DNA of 60,000 nucleotides from Takakia lepidozioides (GCA_030704615.1 CM060734.1:62080042-62140041), one strand, 5' to 3'. Counted from the first letter of the stretch, positions 11,288-21,599 are shown. Program-made: numbers and translations. Notes: generated by a model from the letters alone, not told the origin.

Positions 11288-13021
11288 ATGAAACGGCGTG
11301 AGTTGGCCATTGGACTACAACCAGATCATCCTGTAGATGGCTCAATGATACGAGCCAAGGCCATTGTCACAGAAGCAGTCTCTTACGATGTCCTTGTTGG
11401 TGGGGCAGTGTTATATCCCATGGGCTTCACCCTGGACTTTAGGGAGGAGTCAGCATCTTACAGGCCTGGATTGCAGTCAGGGGATGGTCGTCGTGCACAG
11501 CTCCCTGTGACATTCATTGGGGGTATTGCGGCTGCCCAGTGGGGCAAGATGCCAACACTAGCCACCTTTACAGCTGCAGTTAGTTGGCCTGGAGAGTTGT
11601 TGGAAGGCAATACCCATGCAGAGGATGTGCCACCTCCAGCAGAGCAGGATGACATGCATGGTATGGCGGAGTTGCCTGCCATGGTTGCATGGGGTACGAG
11701 CAAGGATTTGCAGCAGGCTGCTGATAGACGGGTACAACAAGCCTGGGTAGAGGCCTTCGTACTGTCAGGAGAAGAGGAGAGTGCGGTGATTGCACCAGAT
11801 ACACCTCAGTTGTCGCCATTGGACACCACACCTCTTGTGTGGCAGTGCCCGGATGAAGGCATATGCCTTCTGGACTTGTTTGGCGGGATCAGCACTGGAT
11901 TGGCTGCAGTACTGCAGGCAGGTGTACGAGTTCGACGTTACCTGTATGTGGAGAGGGATGAGACTGCACGACGTGTCTCACTGCGCCATGTTGCTCAGTT
12001 GGTACAGCAGTACCCTGATTTGTTGCCAGTGTCTGCAGTTCGTGGATACCAACAAGCCTTGCCAGCAGACATTTCGTTGTTGGGGGCGCAGGATTTGGAG
12101 CGGGTTGGCTCAATTGATCTGGTAGTGGCAGGTTGGCCTTGCTAAGGGCATTCATCAGCCGGGCATGACAATGGATTGCAAGACTCGAGGACAGGTCTGT
12201 TTTGGGAGATGGTGCGGATTTTGCGCCACTTACAGCTTCATCAAGTTGTATCTCCAGCATACATCTTGGAGAATGTGTCACTGATGGGTGATTCTCGAGC
12301 CAGGGTGATGGCCAGTGTGCATCAAGTCCGGTCGTGGTTTGGGTCAGCAGTGTTGCTGGATGCAGCTGCAGTGGGGTCATGGGCTCATCGTCCACGGCTA
12401 TGGTGGACTAACTTGATGCCACCCGCACTGCTCAAGCGTGCATTTGATGGGGTGCAGCAGCCAGCACACCTCACAGTGGATAGCATTTTGGACACAGGGA
12501 GGCAGTCTCAACGTGTGAGACACGATGACCGTTCGCCTTTGGCAGTGGTCAACAGGGTGGGTCAACCACGAGCAACATTACCTACACTGCTCAGCTTCCT
12601 AGGATCCCATGCTTTTCGGGATGGTGGACCTGGCCTCTTGTGGGATAGCCAGTTGCAACAATTAGTGGAGCCCAATGCTGACGAGCACGAGCGGGCGATG
12701 GGTTTTACCACAGGTACCACGGCGGTGCCATCTCTTTCTAAGGCATCACGTCGTCAGGTGTTGGGGCAAGCAATGGATCTCAATTGCTTGACCTGGATTA
12801 TCAGCTTGGCTATGGCTGAGCAGCGCAGAGTACGGAGTACACTTCCCTTCATGGTCTCCCTGCCTACCGAGACGGTACAGGCAGCGAGTGGGGGTGAGCA
12901 GGTGAGGACCACGAGGTGCAGGCCGCATCCATGGCACACGTGGGAGGTGCTCGAGGTTCAGAAGGAGTTGGCAGCCAAGGCCGGCGGTGATGGATCAGGT
13001 TGGGGATTTTTCTCGGATTGA
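11288..13021 (+). pseudogene. DNMT3-like cytosine-5 DNA methyltransferase domain inside pol, copy 1
   Basis: C5 methyltransferases transfer a methyl group from SAM to cytosine. After a ~190-residue linker, motif I reads LLDLFGGISTGLAAVL at about 11,867 (compare the LFDG-ATGL of DNMT3). Motif IV reads VVAGWPC at 12,122-12,142 with the catalytic Cys at 12,140-12,142. Motif VI reads ILENV (about 12,264). Motif VIII reads AHRPRLWWTN (12,383-12,412), matching the AHRARYFWGN-type of DNMT3. Motifs IX-X read ERAMGF and RRQVLGQAMDL (12,690-12,790), like the RQKLLGRSWSV end of DNMT3. A TAA at 12,143-12,145 directly follows the Cys; copy 2 has CAA (Gln) there, so one C-to-T change truncates the enzyme. 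Before and after the stop the frame is the same. A frameshift near 12,990-13,020 separates it from the RT. No chromatin-reader domain is visible. Confidence 0.88.
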
Positions 13022-14542
13022 GGAGGTCCTCAAGGATGGGATGATGGGGCAGGATGAGACATTGTCACTGACAGAGGAGGCAGTGGTCACTGCTCAAGAG
13101 GTTGCAGCATAACAACCACGGGACGCGTCTTCTACCTCTAAGCCTGCTGAACTCAAGGTTGCAGTCACGGAGGACAACTGGGAGCCTGATGTTGGACCTA
13201 TAGTCACCGGAGGAGAGAGACAACGTATATGGCGGTTCTTGAGGGCTTACAGGAACTGCTTTGCCTTCAGTTTGAAGGACTTAGGAGCACTGAAGGGTCA
13301 AGAGATTCGCATTGAATTGGCTACTGACACGCCAATCTTTCGGAGACCCTATAGATACAGTGACATGGAGACTTGATTCAGATGAGAACTCAGGACCTTT
13401 GGGAGGCTAGTTTGGTGGAGTTATCTGGGGGAGAGTATGCTTCAGCCACAGTGATGTCAGCCAAGAAGGATGTCTTTGGCAATTGGACGGAGAGACGTAT
13501 GTGCGGTGATTACCGGCCTGTAAATCGTCAGGCCAAGTCCGATAGGTATGCCATGCCAACACCAGAGGAGATCTTTGATGCCATTGGGCATGCCAAGGTC
13601 TTTAGCACGTTGGATTTACGATCCGGATATCACCAGTTGCCGATCAAGGAGGCGGATAAGCAAAAGACGGCATTCTGGGGGATTAATGAGCACGGGAAGG
13701 ATTGCCTATACCAGTGGCAGTTCTTACCATTTGGGCTTAAGAACGCTCCGGCAGAGTTTCAGAGAGTCATGGACAGGATTCTAGCAGGGGTGGAGTTTGC
13801 TCGGTGCTACATAGATGACATCATCATCTTTAGTGCTACGGTGGAAGAGCATGAGAGACACCTTCAGGGGGTATTTGAGCACTTGAGGGCGCACGGATTG
13901 AAGTTACATCCGGGAAAGTGCAAGTTTTTCCACAACCAGATTGAGTATCTGGGTCACATGATATATCCTGGAGGATTGGGGGAGTTTCAGGCTTTGTGTG
14001 ACAAGGCCTTGATAGACCACCGCACCACTTCTCGGGATCATCCTGAGGCCAATGGCTTGGCAAAGAGAGTTGTTCAGACAGTAAAGAGGGGTTTGCGCAA
14101 GTATGGCTTGCAGAAGGGACACCTAGGAGATTGGGACCTTCAGTTACCCTGGTTAGCCATGGGCTACAGGTTCAGCAAGCAAGCATCACTTGCCTCCTTC
14201 TCACCATACTTTCTTCTCTTTGGCCGAGAGCCAGATTTGCCTACATCCATTCGCAGAGAAGCTGCTACAGTTCTTAACCTTGACGATCCGGACGTGTGGG
14301 CACGTGCATGTGAGCAGCGTGCAGAGTTGTTCAAGAAAGTCATGCCCATGGCTTTCGAGAACCTTGCCATTGCACAACATCGTGATACGTTGAGGTATGC
14401 TACCATACGTGGTGGGGGCTATCGTCTTGGGGTTCGGAGATTCAACCCTGGTGACTATGTTTATCTGCAGCAGACTGCTCCTACGACCTTGGATGTGACT
14501 GCAGGACGTACTATTTTGAAGGTTCGAGAGGTGTTGCCCTAG
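13022..14542 (+). pseudogene. Reverse transcriptase fused to integrase C-terminal half, copy 1
   Basis: A leader at about 13,130-13,372 (FLRAYRNCFAFSLKDLGAL, then TPIFRRPYRYSD) precedes RT. RT motifs follow: MCGDYRPVNRQ, STLDLRSGYHQLP, FLPFGLKNAPAEFQRVMD, and catalytic YIDD at about 13,810. After EYLGHMIYPGG the frame passes at ~13,975 straight into integrase (DHPEANGLAKRVVQTVKRG), so RT thumb, RNase H, integrase zinc finger and two catalytic Asp are lost in an in-frame deletion. The position of the third catalytic acid (usually Glu in ..ERV..) is Lys here. The integrase tail (GGYRLGVRRFNPGDYVYLQQ) is kept. The frame 13,373-14,542 is open; a few bases are missing just before it. Confidence 0.87.
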
Positions 14543-15585
14543 GATAGTGTGCTTAGATTGTGTGGTGGACAACGATGTATGTTGTGGCACGATGCTTAGG
14601 TGCACGACACATCATCTAGATACAATATTTGGTTCAATGAGCGCCCATCATAACCCTGACCCCCCCCCCCCCCCCGGGTATATGCTAAATTTCTACTCCC
14701 ACAGTAGACACTTCCGTGCCATTTGTATACTCAAGAATCCTCAAACGGTGACGTATTATGTCGCCATGCAAAAATCCACACACCCCAAATCAGATTCTAA
14801 TATTCCCAAACTATCACTCGAATACCGTCTATATACTAATATCATGGTATCATCTCTAGGCAAATCCTACACACCCATCAATAGATACCACATATTTACT
14901 CTATATTCCCACAGTCGTCACCCTCGCTCCACTCATACAATCAAGAAACGTACCACCATGAGGTATCATATGGCTTTGGAAATACACCTGCCATACCTCC
15001 ACTTCTCATCCACTCTTTTTCCACTAGTATCCCAAAACTTTTGTTCTTAGGCCCTATCCCCTACCCCACCCCCAGTGCCCACACTGTGATACTACCCTCG
15101 AACACTTTCTCCACTATCTATAACTCGATATTATCCTCCCCACAACCCCACACTACATATATCTCGACCCTACCCCTAAATAAATCTTACATTTTCCACC
15201 ACTCGACTCTATTATACAACACTCTTCGGCCCTCCCCCACTCCAACGCACCCGTTTCAGAACGCCATGATTGACCTCCACGTACACACATCGCCCACTAG
15301 TTCCACATCCCCAACCACAAACCCCTCTATCCACACAATCTGGCCACACCCCTCTCACCCCCACTTTCCCAACATCCCTTACCGGGGAATGCCTTGGCGT
15401 GAGCACAACCAAGCTCACGCCACATCACCAGCTGATTCGCCACATCACCGCTCGCACACGCCATGTCACCAAGCTCCCATTGCGCTGAGGAAGAAACAGA
15501 GTGTATTTCCGTGGAATAACACCCTTCACCGCGGGAACACGCACGACTGCAAATTAACAGAATGTGGTCACTCCCCACTGAAAGT
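14543..15585. other. C-rich, low-complexity stretch between two elements
   Basis: Downstream of the integrase tail there is a run of about 15 C at 14,662, then strongly pyrimidine/A-rich sequence with poor codon structure. A diverged ~210-base repeat is visible: the block starting CTCCCACAGTAGAC (14,696) resembles ATTCCCACAGTCGTC (14,904). It may include the 3' LTR of the gypsy element, but no TG...CA end or partner LTR is identifiable. Long frames here are byproducts of the skewed composition. Confidence 0.45.
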
Positions 15586-15892
15586 TGTTGGAAGTAATTA
15601 AACATATCTAGAAGACTAAAAGTCTTGAAGGCCAAAGGTTTAGAAGTCTAAGAGACTATCTTGTTTAACTTACCTTTGGAAGGTGAATGGCTAGAAGGTG
15701 GATGGTCACCATAGTGGAAGTGGGAGTGACCAAGTAGGACTTTCTAGAGACCTTCTTGTACAAGCTCGGGGGTGAAGCCACTAGTCTAAGTGTAAGAGTA
15801 TGATGGTGGCTTCTATGGTTGGGAGGAGAGCTTTAGTTTTAGCTTTAGTCTAAGACTTTAGTTCTTGTTCATGTTCTCGCTCAATTCTAACA
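15586..15892 (+). repeat. Copia 5' LTR (307 bp)
   Basis: TG...CA ended, identical in most positions to the right LTR, including TTGAAGGCCAAAGG versus TTGAATGCCAAAGG. Holds the extra CTTTAG repeats missing from the right LTR. Confidence 0.95.
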
Positions 15893-15905
15893 TGGTATCA
15901 GAGCC
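15893..15905 (+). other. Primer binding site, initiator Met tRNA
   Basis: TGGTATCAGAGCC follows the LTR without a gap. It is the classical complement of the 3' end of plant initiator tRNA-Met used by copia elements. Confidence 0.95.
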
Positions 15906-15947
15906 ATTCTTCTCTAGGTGAGAGTTGGTAGTTGAGATTGAGAGAAC

Positions 15948-16982
15948 TTGATTATGGCTGGAGCGTCGTCCTCTAGCAATCCTCCTTCTATGTCTATGAC
16001 GAGTGCATTAGATGTGAGAGTGGAAGATCGATTCAGTAGAGCTAACTATCAAACCTGGAAGTTTAGGATGGAGATGGTCCTTCTAGACAAAGATCTATGG
16101 GGAGTGGTTGATGGATCAGTCCCAAGACCTGACACTATTGTTGGCCAAGCCATATGGGATAGGAAAGATCAGAAAGCAAGAGCTAGCATCATCACAAGCT
16201 TGAGAGACAATCAGTTGCATCTCATTATAAGTGCTAAGAATGCTAAAGATGTTTGGGGCAAGCTAGCAAGCATATATGAGACAAAGGATGTCACATCGCA
16301 AGTGTATGCGACGCAAAAGTTCTATGGTCTGAAGATGACCGAGTCAGACTCAGTTGAACAACACTTGAATTTGTTTTGTGTGTTGCGAGATCAACTAGTC
16401 TCTGTGGGAACTAATGTGACTGATGAACACGCCACAGTGGTGTTATTGGCAACCTTACCTGAATCCTATGATGGTTTTGTGGTGTCTCTAGCAGGACAAA
16501 CCAACTTAACTATTGATGTTGTCATAGGACTTCACCTCAATGAGGAAACAAGAAGAAAAGGTCAAGGTACGTCTACAGAGGTAGACAAAGCTTTGTTCAC
16601 AGGCAAGACTGGAGTAGTCTTGAATAGAAGACTCCCTTCACATATGTCTCAGAAGTCCCAGAGGTTTCAGAAACCTCAATCTAGCTCAAAAATCAAAAAG
16701 GCCAAAGTGAGGTGCTTTTATTGCAAGAAACTTGGTCACATTATCAAGGATTGTAGAAAAGCGCATTGCATTGAAGATGTGCCAATTCTAAGGAGATCTC
16801 AGCGGGAAATGAAAGCTCCTAGTAGGCTGATTACATCTATGAGTGCCATTGAAGCTATGGAAGAAGCATCACAAGTGGTTGAGCCTGCTACATATGAGGA
16901 AGCGATGCGCTCTCCAGACAAACTACAATGGGAAGAAGCAATCAACTCAGAGTTGGATTCATTGATGCAAAACAAAGCATAG
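15948..16982 (+). pseudogene. Copia gag fused to the RT leader
   Basis: Residues ~1-210 are a copia-type gag capsid (FSRANYQTWKFRMEMVLLDK, VWGKLASIYE). A CCHC knuckle follows (CFYCKKLGHIIKDC, about 16,713-16,755). Directly after it the frame enters the sequence that normally precedes RT (RRSQREMKAPSRL, TYEEAMRSPDKLQWEEAIN). Protease and the whole integrase are therefore missing by an in-frame junction at about 16,760. A TAG at 16,980-16,982 stands where related elements have Trp. Confidence 0.9.
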
Positions 16983-17717
16983 ACACTCACTAGGTTGCCT
17001 GCAGGACGAAGAGCCATTGGTTGCAAGTGGATCTTCAAGTTGAAGTACAAAGCTGATGGATCTATTTACCGGTACAAAACTCGTCTTGTAGCTAAAGGCT
17101 ATGCACAAATTCAAGGAGTGGATTACAATGAAACCTTCTCACCAGTGGTGAAGATTTATTCTATCAGAGTGTCGTTAGCTCTTGCACCTCAACATGATTA
17201 CGAAGTTCATCAAATGGATGTTAAGACCGCATTTCTGAATGGAGAACTACAAGAAGAGATCTACATGAGACAACCTAAAGGGTTTGTACAAGGAGGAAGT
17301 GATATTGTGTGTAAGCTGCAAAAAAGTTTGTATGGACTCAAACAAAGTCCTCGAGTTTGGTATGCTAGGATCGATGCTTACCTCTTAAAGGCAAGATTTG
17401 AGCGAAGCATTGCTTACACAAACATCTATGTGAAAAAGATGGGAGAACAATTTGTGGTCATAGTTCTATATGTGGATGACACAATCATTGTCACCAACGA
17501 TCATCAAAGGTTGTTGCCAGAAACCAAAGCACTGTTGAGTGTTGAGTTTGCCATGACTGACATGGGTGAGATTCGGTTCTGTCTTGGTATTCAAATCAGC
17601 AGAGATCGAGTGAACCATACAGTATTCATGCATCAACGACAATACATTGAGACAATTCTACAAAGGTTCAAGTTAGAGATGAGAAGCCAACATCAACTCC
17701 TCTCGAAGTTGGTTTGA
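16983..17717 (+). pseudogene. Copia reverse transcriptase
   Basis: Continues in the same frame as gag after the TAG. Typical copia RT motifs: GCKWIFKLKYKADGS, RYKTRLVAKGYAQ, QMDVKTAFLNGEL, QSLYGLKQSPR-like block, and catalytic YVDD (about 17,470). A one-base loss near 17,678 (a GG reduced to G) shifts the frame before the RNase H part; the stop at 17,717 results from it. Confidence 0.9.
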
Positions 17718-18463
17718 AACTTACGAAGGATATGACACCTAAGACTCAAGAAAAACAAGAAGATATGAGGAAAATTCCTTATCAAAGCGCAGTCGGCAGT
17801 TTGATGTATTGCATGGTTTGTACTAGGCCAGACATTGCACATTCAGTGGGAGTGGTCTCACAATTTCTTTCAAATCCCGGGCAAACCCATTGGAAAGCAG
17901 TGAAGAGGATATTTCGATATCTAAGAGGAACATCAACCTCTGGTCTACTCTACAAGAGAGTGGAAGATCCAAGTTTGTTGGGGTTTGCTGATGCTGACTG
18001 GGCAGGAGACGTTGATAGTAGAAAATCAACTTCAGGCCATTGTTTTCTCCTAGCAGGTGGAGCTGTATCTTGGTCTAGCAAACGACAAGTTGCAACAGCG
18101 TTGTCATCAACAGAATCTGAGTACATGTCCATTACACAAGCAGCAAATGAGGCTATTTGGTTACGGAAGTTGCTTGGAGATTTGGATCATCAACAATCAC
18201 TACCTACGACTCTCTATTGTGACAATCAAAGTGCGATTGCACTAAGTTAGAATCCGAAGTATCATTCAAGGATGAAGCACATTGAAGTGCAACATCACTA
18301 CATACAGGAAGTTGTATGCAAGGGAGAGATCAAGATGATCTATTGTGCTACAGGAGATATGGTTGCGGATGTTTTGACGAAGAGTCTACCACAAACAAAA
18401 CACATGAAGTGTTCAGCCTTACTTGGTATCTCTTCTCCAAAGACAAACGAAGTAACTCAATGA
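17718..18463 (+). pseudogene. Copia RNase H and polyprotein C-terminus
   Basis: RNase H motifs: GFADADWAGDVDSRKSTSG with catalytic Asp residues, SSTESEYMSITQAANEA, LYCDNQSAIALS. A TAG at 18,248-18,250 follows ALS, where relatives have Gln (CAG); the frame then continues with KHIEVQHHYIQE and DVLTKSLP, the usual copia pol tail. Confidence 0.9.
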
Positions 18464-18475
18464 TATGGTTTAATT

Positions 18476-18484
18476 GAGTGGGAG
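18476..18484 (+). other. Copia polypurine tract
   Basis: GAGTGGGAG immediately precedes the right LTR. Confidence 0.7.
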
Positions 18485-18766
18485 TGTTGGAAGTAATTAA
18501 ACATATCTAGAAGACTAAAAGTCTTGAATGCCAAAGGTTTAGAAGTCTAAGAGACTATCTTGTTTAACTTATCTTTGGAAGGTGAATGGCTAGAAGGTGG
18601 ATGGTCACCATAGTGGAAGTGGGAGTGACCAAGTAGGACTTTCTAGAGACCTTCTTGTACAAGCTCGGGGGTGAAGCCACTAGTCTAAGTGTAAGAGTAT
18701 GATGGTGGCTTCTATGGTTGGGAGGAGAGCTTTAGTTTTTGTTCATGTTTCCGCTCAATTCTAACA
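18485..18766 (+). repeat. Copia 3' LTR (282 bp)
   Basis: Same ends as the left LTR; shorter by a ~24-base deletion in the CTTTAGTTTTAGCTTTAG segment. Confidence 0.95.
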
Positions 18767-18776
18767 AAAGCGTCAA

Positions 18777-18925
18777 ATGAAGGTAGGATGGATGAACGAA
18801 TGTTGGATGAAATTTGGATGGATGAATACAAACAATGCGAAGGATGGATGAATGGGCGTTGGATGAATATGAAATGGATGAATGTTAAGTGGATGATTAT
18901 GTAATGAATGTGTTGTGGTTGAAAA
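18777..18925 (+). repeat. Degenerate GGATGAAT repeat
   Basis: About 15 imperfect units of ATGGATGA/GGATGAAT directly right of the copia insertion. It is non-coding minisatellite-like sequence. Confidence 0.8.
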
Positions 18926-19102
18926 TGTGATGAGTGTGTGGGGTTGATAGAAAGGTTCAACATGTATTCATGAATTTGAATGCTCTTCCAGTACAAGTGG
19001 AGAATCTATTATATTTTTCATTCTGTCGGAACAAGTCTGATGCAGTCCGATCAATTAAAACTTGCATTATGAGCTCGAAAAAATCCATGAAAACTGCGAA
19101 TG

Positions 19103-20157
19103 TCAATATGACTCCGAGTCACTACAATCTATCCCCGCCTCCTCTACATCCAAGTCCAAGAATTTCATAACTCCTGAACTACGATGTCTACGGCATCTAT
19201 CAGACAGCAAGGGGTCAGGGGATGGAGCCTCAGACATGCGACGTGTCATTGCTTCGGCATACAAGCACAAAACTGTGGAGGGGGCTGTCGTATGCAATCT
19301 CGCGGTCACTAATTTTCTTCACTGCTGAAGACCAATAGCTGCCTCTCCTGCATGCCACAAGAAGAAAAATGAAACTACTTATAAGATGAAGTCTGGGTAT
19401 TCGATTGAACCCCAAAAAGGAATGAGAAGTCAATGGCAGACTTACTCACATGAAAAATCGTTGTCGATCTGCTTATCTTCTGGATCCTCATCATTCCGGA
19501 TTTGAATGTTTTCAGTCTGTGTGCCAAACGTAGAGCCAGATAGAAAGGGGAGGAGCACAGTCTTGTATAGGTCAGAGTCATCCTCCATGCCAAAAAGGGT
19601 TCTTCCGCTTGCCTGCACACATGGTAAGTTGTTCTTGCACCAAACATGAGGACATGAATAGGTTGGAGGGGAGGCATTTACGAAGATGAAACTGGTGAAA
19701 GAAAACGAAATCTAAAGGGAGAGAACGAACCTGTGGATACTGAGAGATTGACCACCCGTACAGAATGGTGGTTGCATGACTCCAACAGTGTCTGCATGAA
19801 CACTGGGGTTTTCTCTTTTGCACCTCTCCAAGGAGTGCCATCTGGTCTCTTGAAAATCTGACGGACTGCATGAAGTTGTACAAAATGTCATCGACATGCG
19901 GCTCATACGGGTGTTGATGAAACACCCCTGGTTAGAGCTCTCAAAATTGCGGACAGAGGATGGTGTCTTTGAGGTGCGAATCCTCCGTAGGCAGATCGCC
20001 TCAAACATCCTCGTCTGGCAAAGACTGGAAGCTTGTAGATTGAACGAACAAAACGTAGGCATGCAACAAACTGATCTGTCACGTATTTGTGATGATCGGT
20101 GCCGATCATCACAGATTCTTCAAGAGTTACGTTGCAGAGATCACTGAAACGTAGCAT
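19103..20157 (-). CDS. Exons of an unidentified plant gene
   Basis: Three or more exon-like blocks on the minus strand. A block at about 19,878-19,733 follows a CATGCAG acceptor and encodes RQIFKRPDGTPWRGAKEKTP and SCNHHSVRVVNLSVSTG. A second block after TGTGTGCAG at about 19,619-19,453 encodes GMEDDSDLYKTVLLPFLSG and NDEDPEDKQIDNDF; it joins the first in frame if one T of a TTTTT run is ignored. A possible last exon at 19,309-19,103 ends with an acidic tail (KFLDLDVEEAGIDCSDSESY). An upstream block at 20,157-19,930 is open but frame-ambiguous. I recognise no family. Codon character and splice sites suggest a real gene. Confidence 0.4.
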
Positions 20158-20179
20158 GAAAGCACAGACAAGAAGGAGG

Positions 20180-20984
20180 CGTCATACCAATTGACCAGCT
20201 CAGTTTTTGCGTAACATGGCAATTTCTACAGTGGCCTCCCTACATGGTTTCACCCATATTTGTCCAAAACTCAATTGATTATTTCATCTAAATTTATATG
20301 GTGTAGGGTTTCTAACTACAATAGGTATGTGTACCATTGTTAGATTGCAAAAACAATCATGTATCATAGAGCCATGGACTTTTAAAGTTGATTACTGTGG
20401 ACTACAGATGTTACACATAAAATCTTATGGACTGAAAAAACATCGTGTACACTCATACAACGACACAAGGGAAAACACACTAGTGGTGCCATTTTTAAAT
20501 CCAACCCAAATCCACTTTTATGTGGACTAATTATCTTAGGAATTGAGAACTATAGACTATTTTGCACCTAATAACAAGTTGATTTGCTCTAGTCCATAGC
20601 ATGTTATGTTTTGGGTTTTTGAGGTGTCTTCTTTTACTAAAAAGGCATACAAACCTATAATCTAGAGGTACTAGATGGTATATGGACAAGTGGTTGTAAA
20701 TTTTAGATTTTGATATCTAAATATTTTTTCAAATTAAAGATTAAAACATGTAGTAAAGAATGTTTTCAATCTTTGAGGAAAGACTCTTTACTAAAAATGT
20801 TATATATACTATCTACTTTTTTTTGATAAACTGAAACCAATATATACATATTTTCCAATTGACCTCCAATGGACTCAACATGTGCCGCTTTTGATCCACC
20901 CAATCCTGCAACTGCCCATATTCATAACAAAAATAGCTACACGACTGTAAGTTATGACTACATCACTACATAATATATATTTGA
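20180..20984. other. AT-rich intergenic stretch
   Basis: About 800 bases with very low GC, poly-A/T runs and no reading frame or repeat that I can name. Confidence 0.5.
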
Positions 20985-21150
20985 CGCCTCCAAATGAAGC
21001 GTAAGAGACCCTTGGTCTCTCTTAGCCCGAAGGGTTACTATCTTCCGCTAGGAAGGTGGACACCTTTGTGAAACCAAGGGTGGATTGAACCCACAACACG
21101 TCCGAGGTGGTATGTGCCCATCACCACTGGGCTTGGTTGTCGACTCTCAC
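20985..21150 (-). repeat. tRNA-derived SINE
   Basis: On the minus strand an A-box-like AAGCCCAGTGG (21,134-21,124) and a B-box-like GGTTCAATCC (21,091-21,082) lie 32 bases apart, the spacing of a tRNA-type RNA polymerase III promoter. It is not a functional tRNA: no acceptor stem closes around it and the sequence continues for ~100 bases after the B box (CCTTCCTAGCGGAAG, GGGCTAAGAGAGACC). This is the structure of a plant SINE. The 3' end and target duplication were not resolved. Confidence 0.6.
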
Positions 21151-21599
21151 CATATAATGCTTACAACTCGGGACATATCATGCTAAGCTGGCCAACTGTT
21201 GCAATAGAAGGAGGTGACATAAAAAGTAATAGACCTGAACGGCATAGGTGAAGCGGATGTTTTCTTCCAAAATATCCTGCCGGTATGACAAGGCCTTGGA
21301 GATGGCACAGGTAACAAGGTAGGTAGCTCTGAATCAGGCAATGGAGACAAAGACTATGGCCAGTTGAAGGTCAGTTTAGGAAGGTCCTAGGGCATAGAGT
21401 AACACTAAACTTGCTTACAGCATCGAGCAGGCCGTGGCAGTATCATCCCGCAGTCAAAAATTGTTATTGGCAACATCATCACCGACTCAAGCATGCCACC
21501 ATGTCATCATCATCTCCACATCTGCCCAAGACTAGATTGTGGTTTGTCTTGGAGTCTATCAGTTGTTTGTACAAAAGCACCATCGTTGGCAGGTTCCCC

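Larger units (their letters stand above)
10478..14542 (+). mobile_element. Methyltransferase-bearing Ty3/gypsy element, copy 1 (truncated)
   Basis: Order seen: protease, DNMT3-like cytosine methyltransferase, RT, then directly integrase. The 5' end (LTR and gag) is missing and abuts the chromovirus LTR. RNase H and the integrase N-terminus are deleted at about 13,975. It aligns along its first 1.6 kb with copy 2 (from 45,038), which supplies the missing gag. No terminal LTR is recognisable on the right. The copy carries in-frame stops at 11,267 and 12,143 and a frameshift near 10,735. Confidence 0.9.
15586..18766 (+). mobile_element. Ty1/copia retrotransposon, internally deleted, complete ends
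   Basis: Two LTRs (15,586-15,892 and 18,485-18,766) starting TGTTGGAAGT and ending TTCTAACA flank a 2.6 kb interior with an initiator-Met tRNA primer site and a polypurine tract. Flanking bases AAAGT and AAAGC match at four of five positions, consistent with a decayed 5-bp target duplication. The interior encodes gag, RT and RNase H only; protease and integrase are absent. LTRs are nearly identical outside a 24-base deletion in the right one, suggesting fairly recent insertion, presumably with enzymes supplied by a full-length relative. Confidence 0.95.

Noticed and set aside
11288-13021. Host DNMT gene interrupted by retrotransposons
   Set aside because: The methyltransferase is in frame with the element's protease, lacks introns, and the same arrangement occurs in a second copy more than 30 kb away.
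14547-15601. Two long plus-strand frames rich in His, Pro, Ser and Thr
   Set aside because: The region is extremely C/A-rich, which depletes stop codons; no motif and no splice or start context.
20985-21150. Functional tRNA gene
   Set aside because: Box A and B are present but no cloverleaf or acceptor stem pairs around them and the homologous unit is too long.
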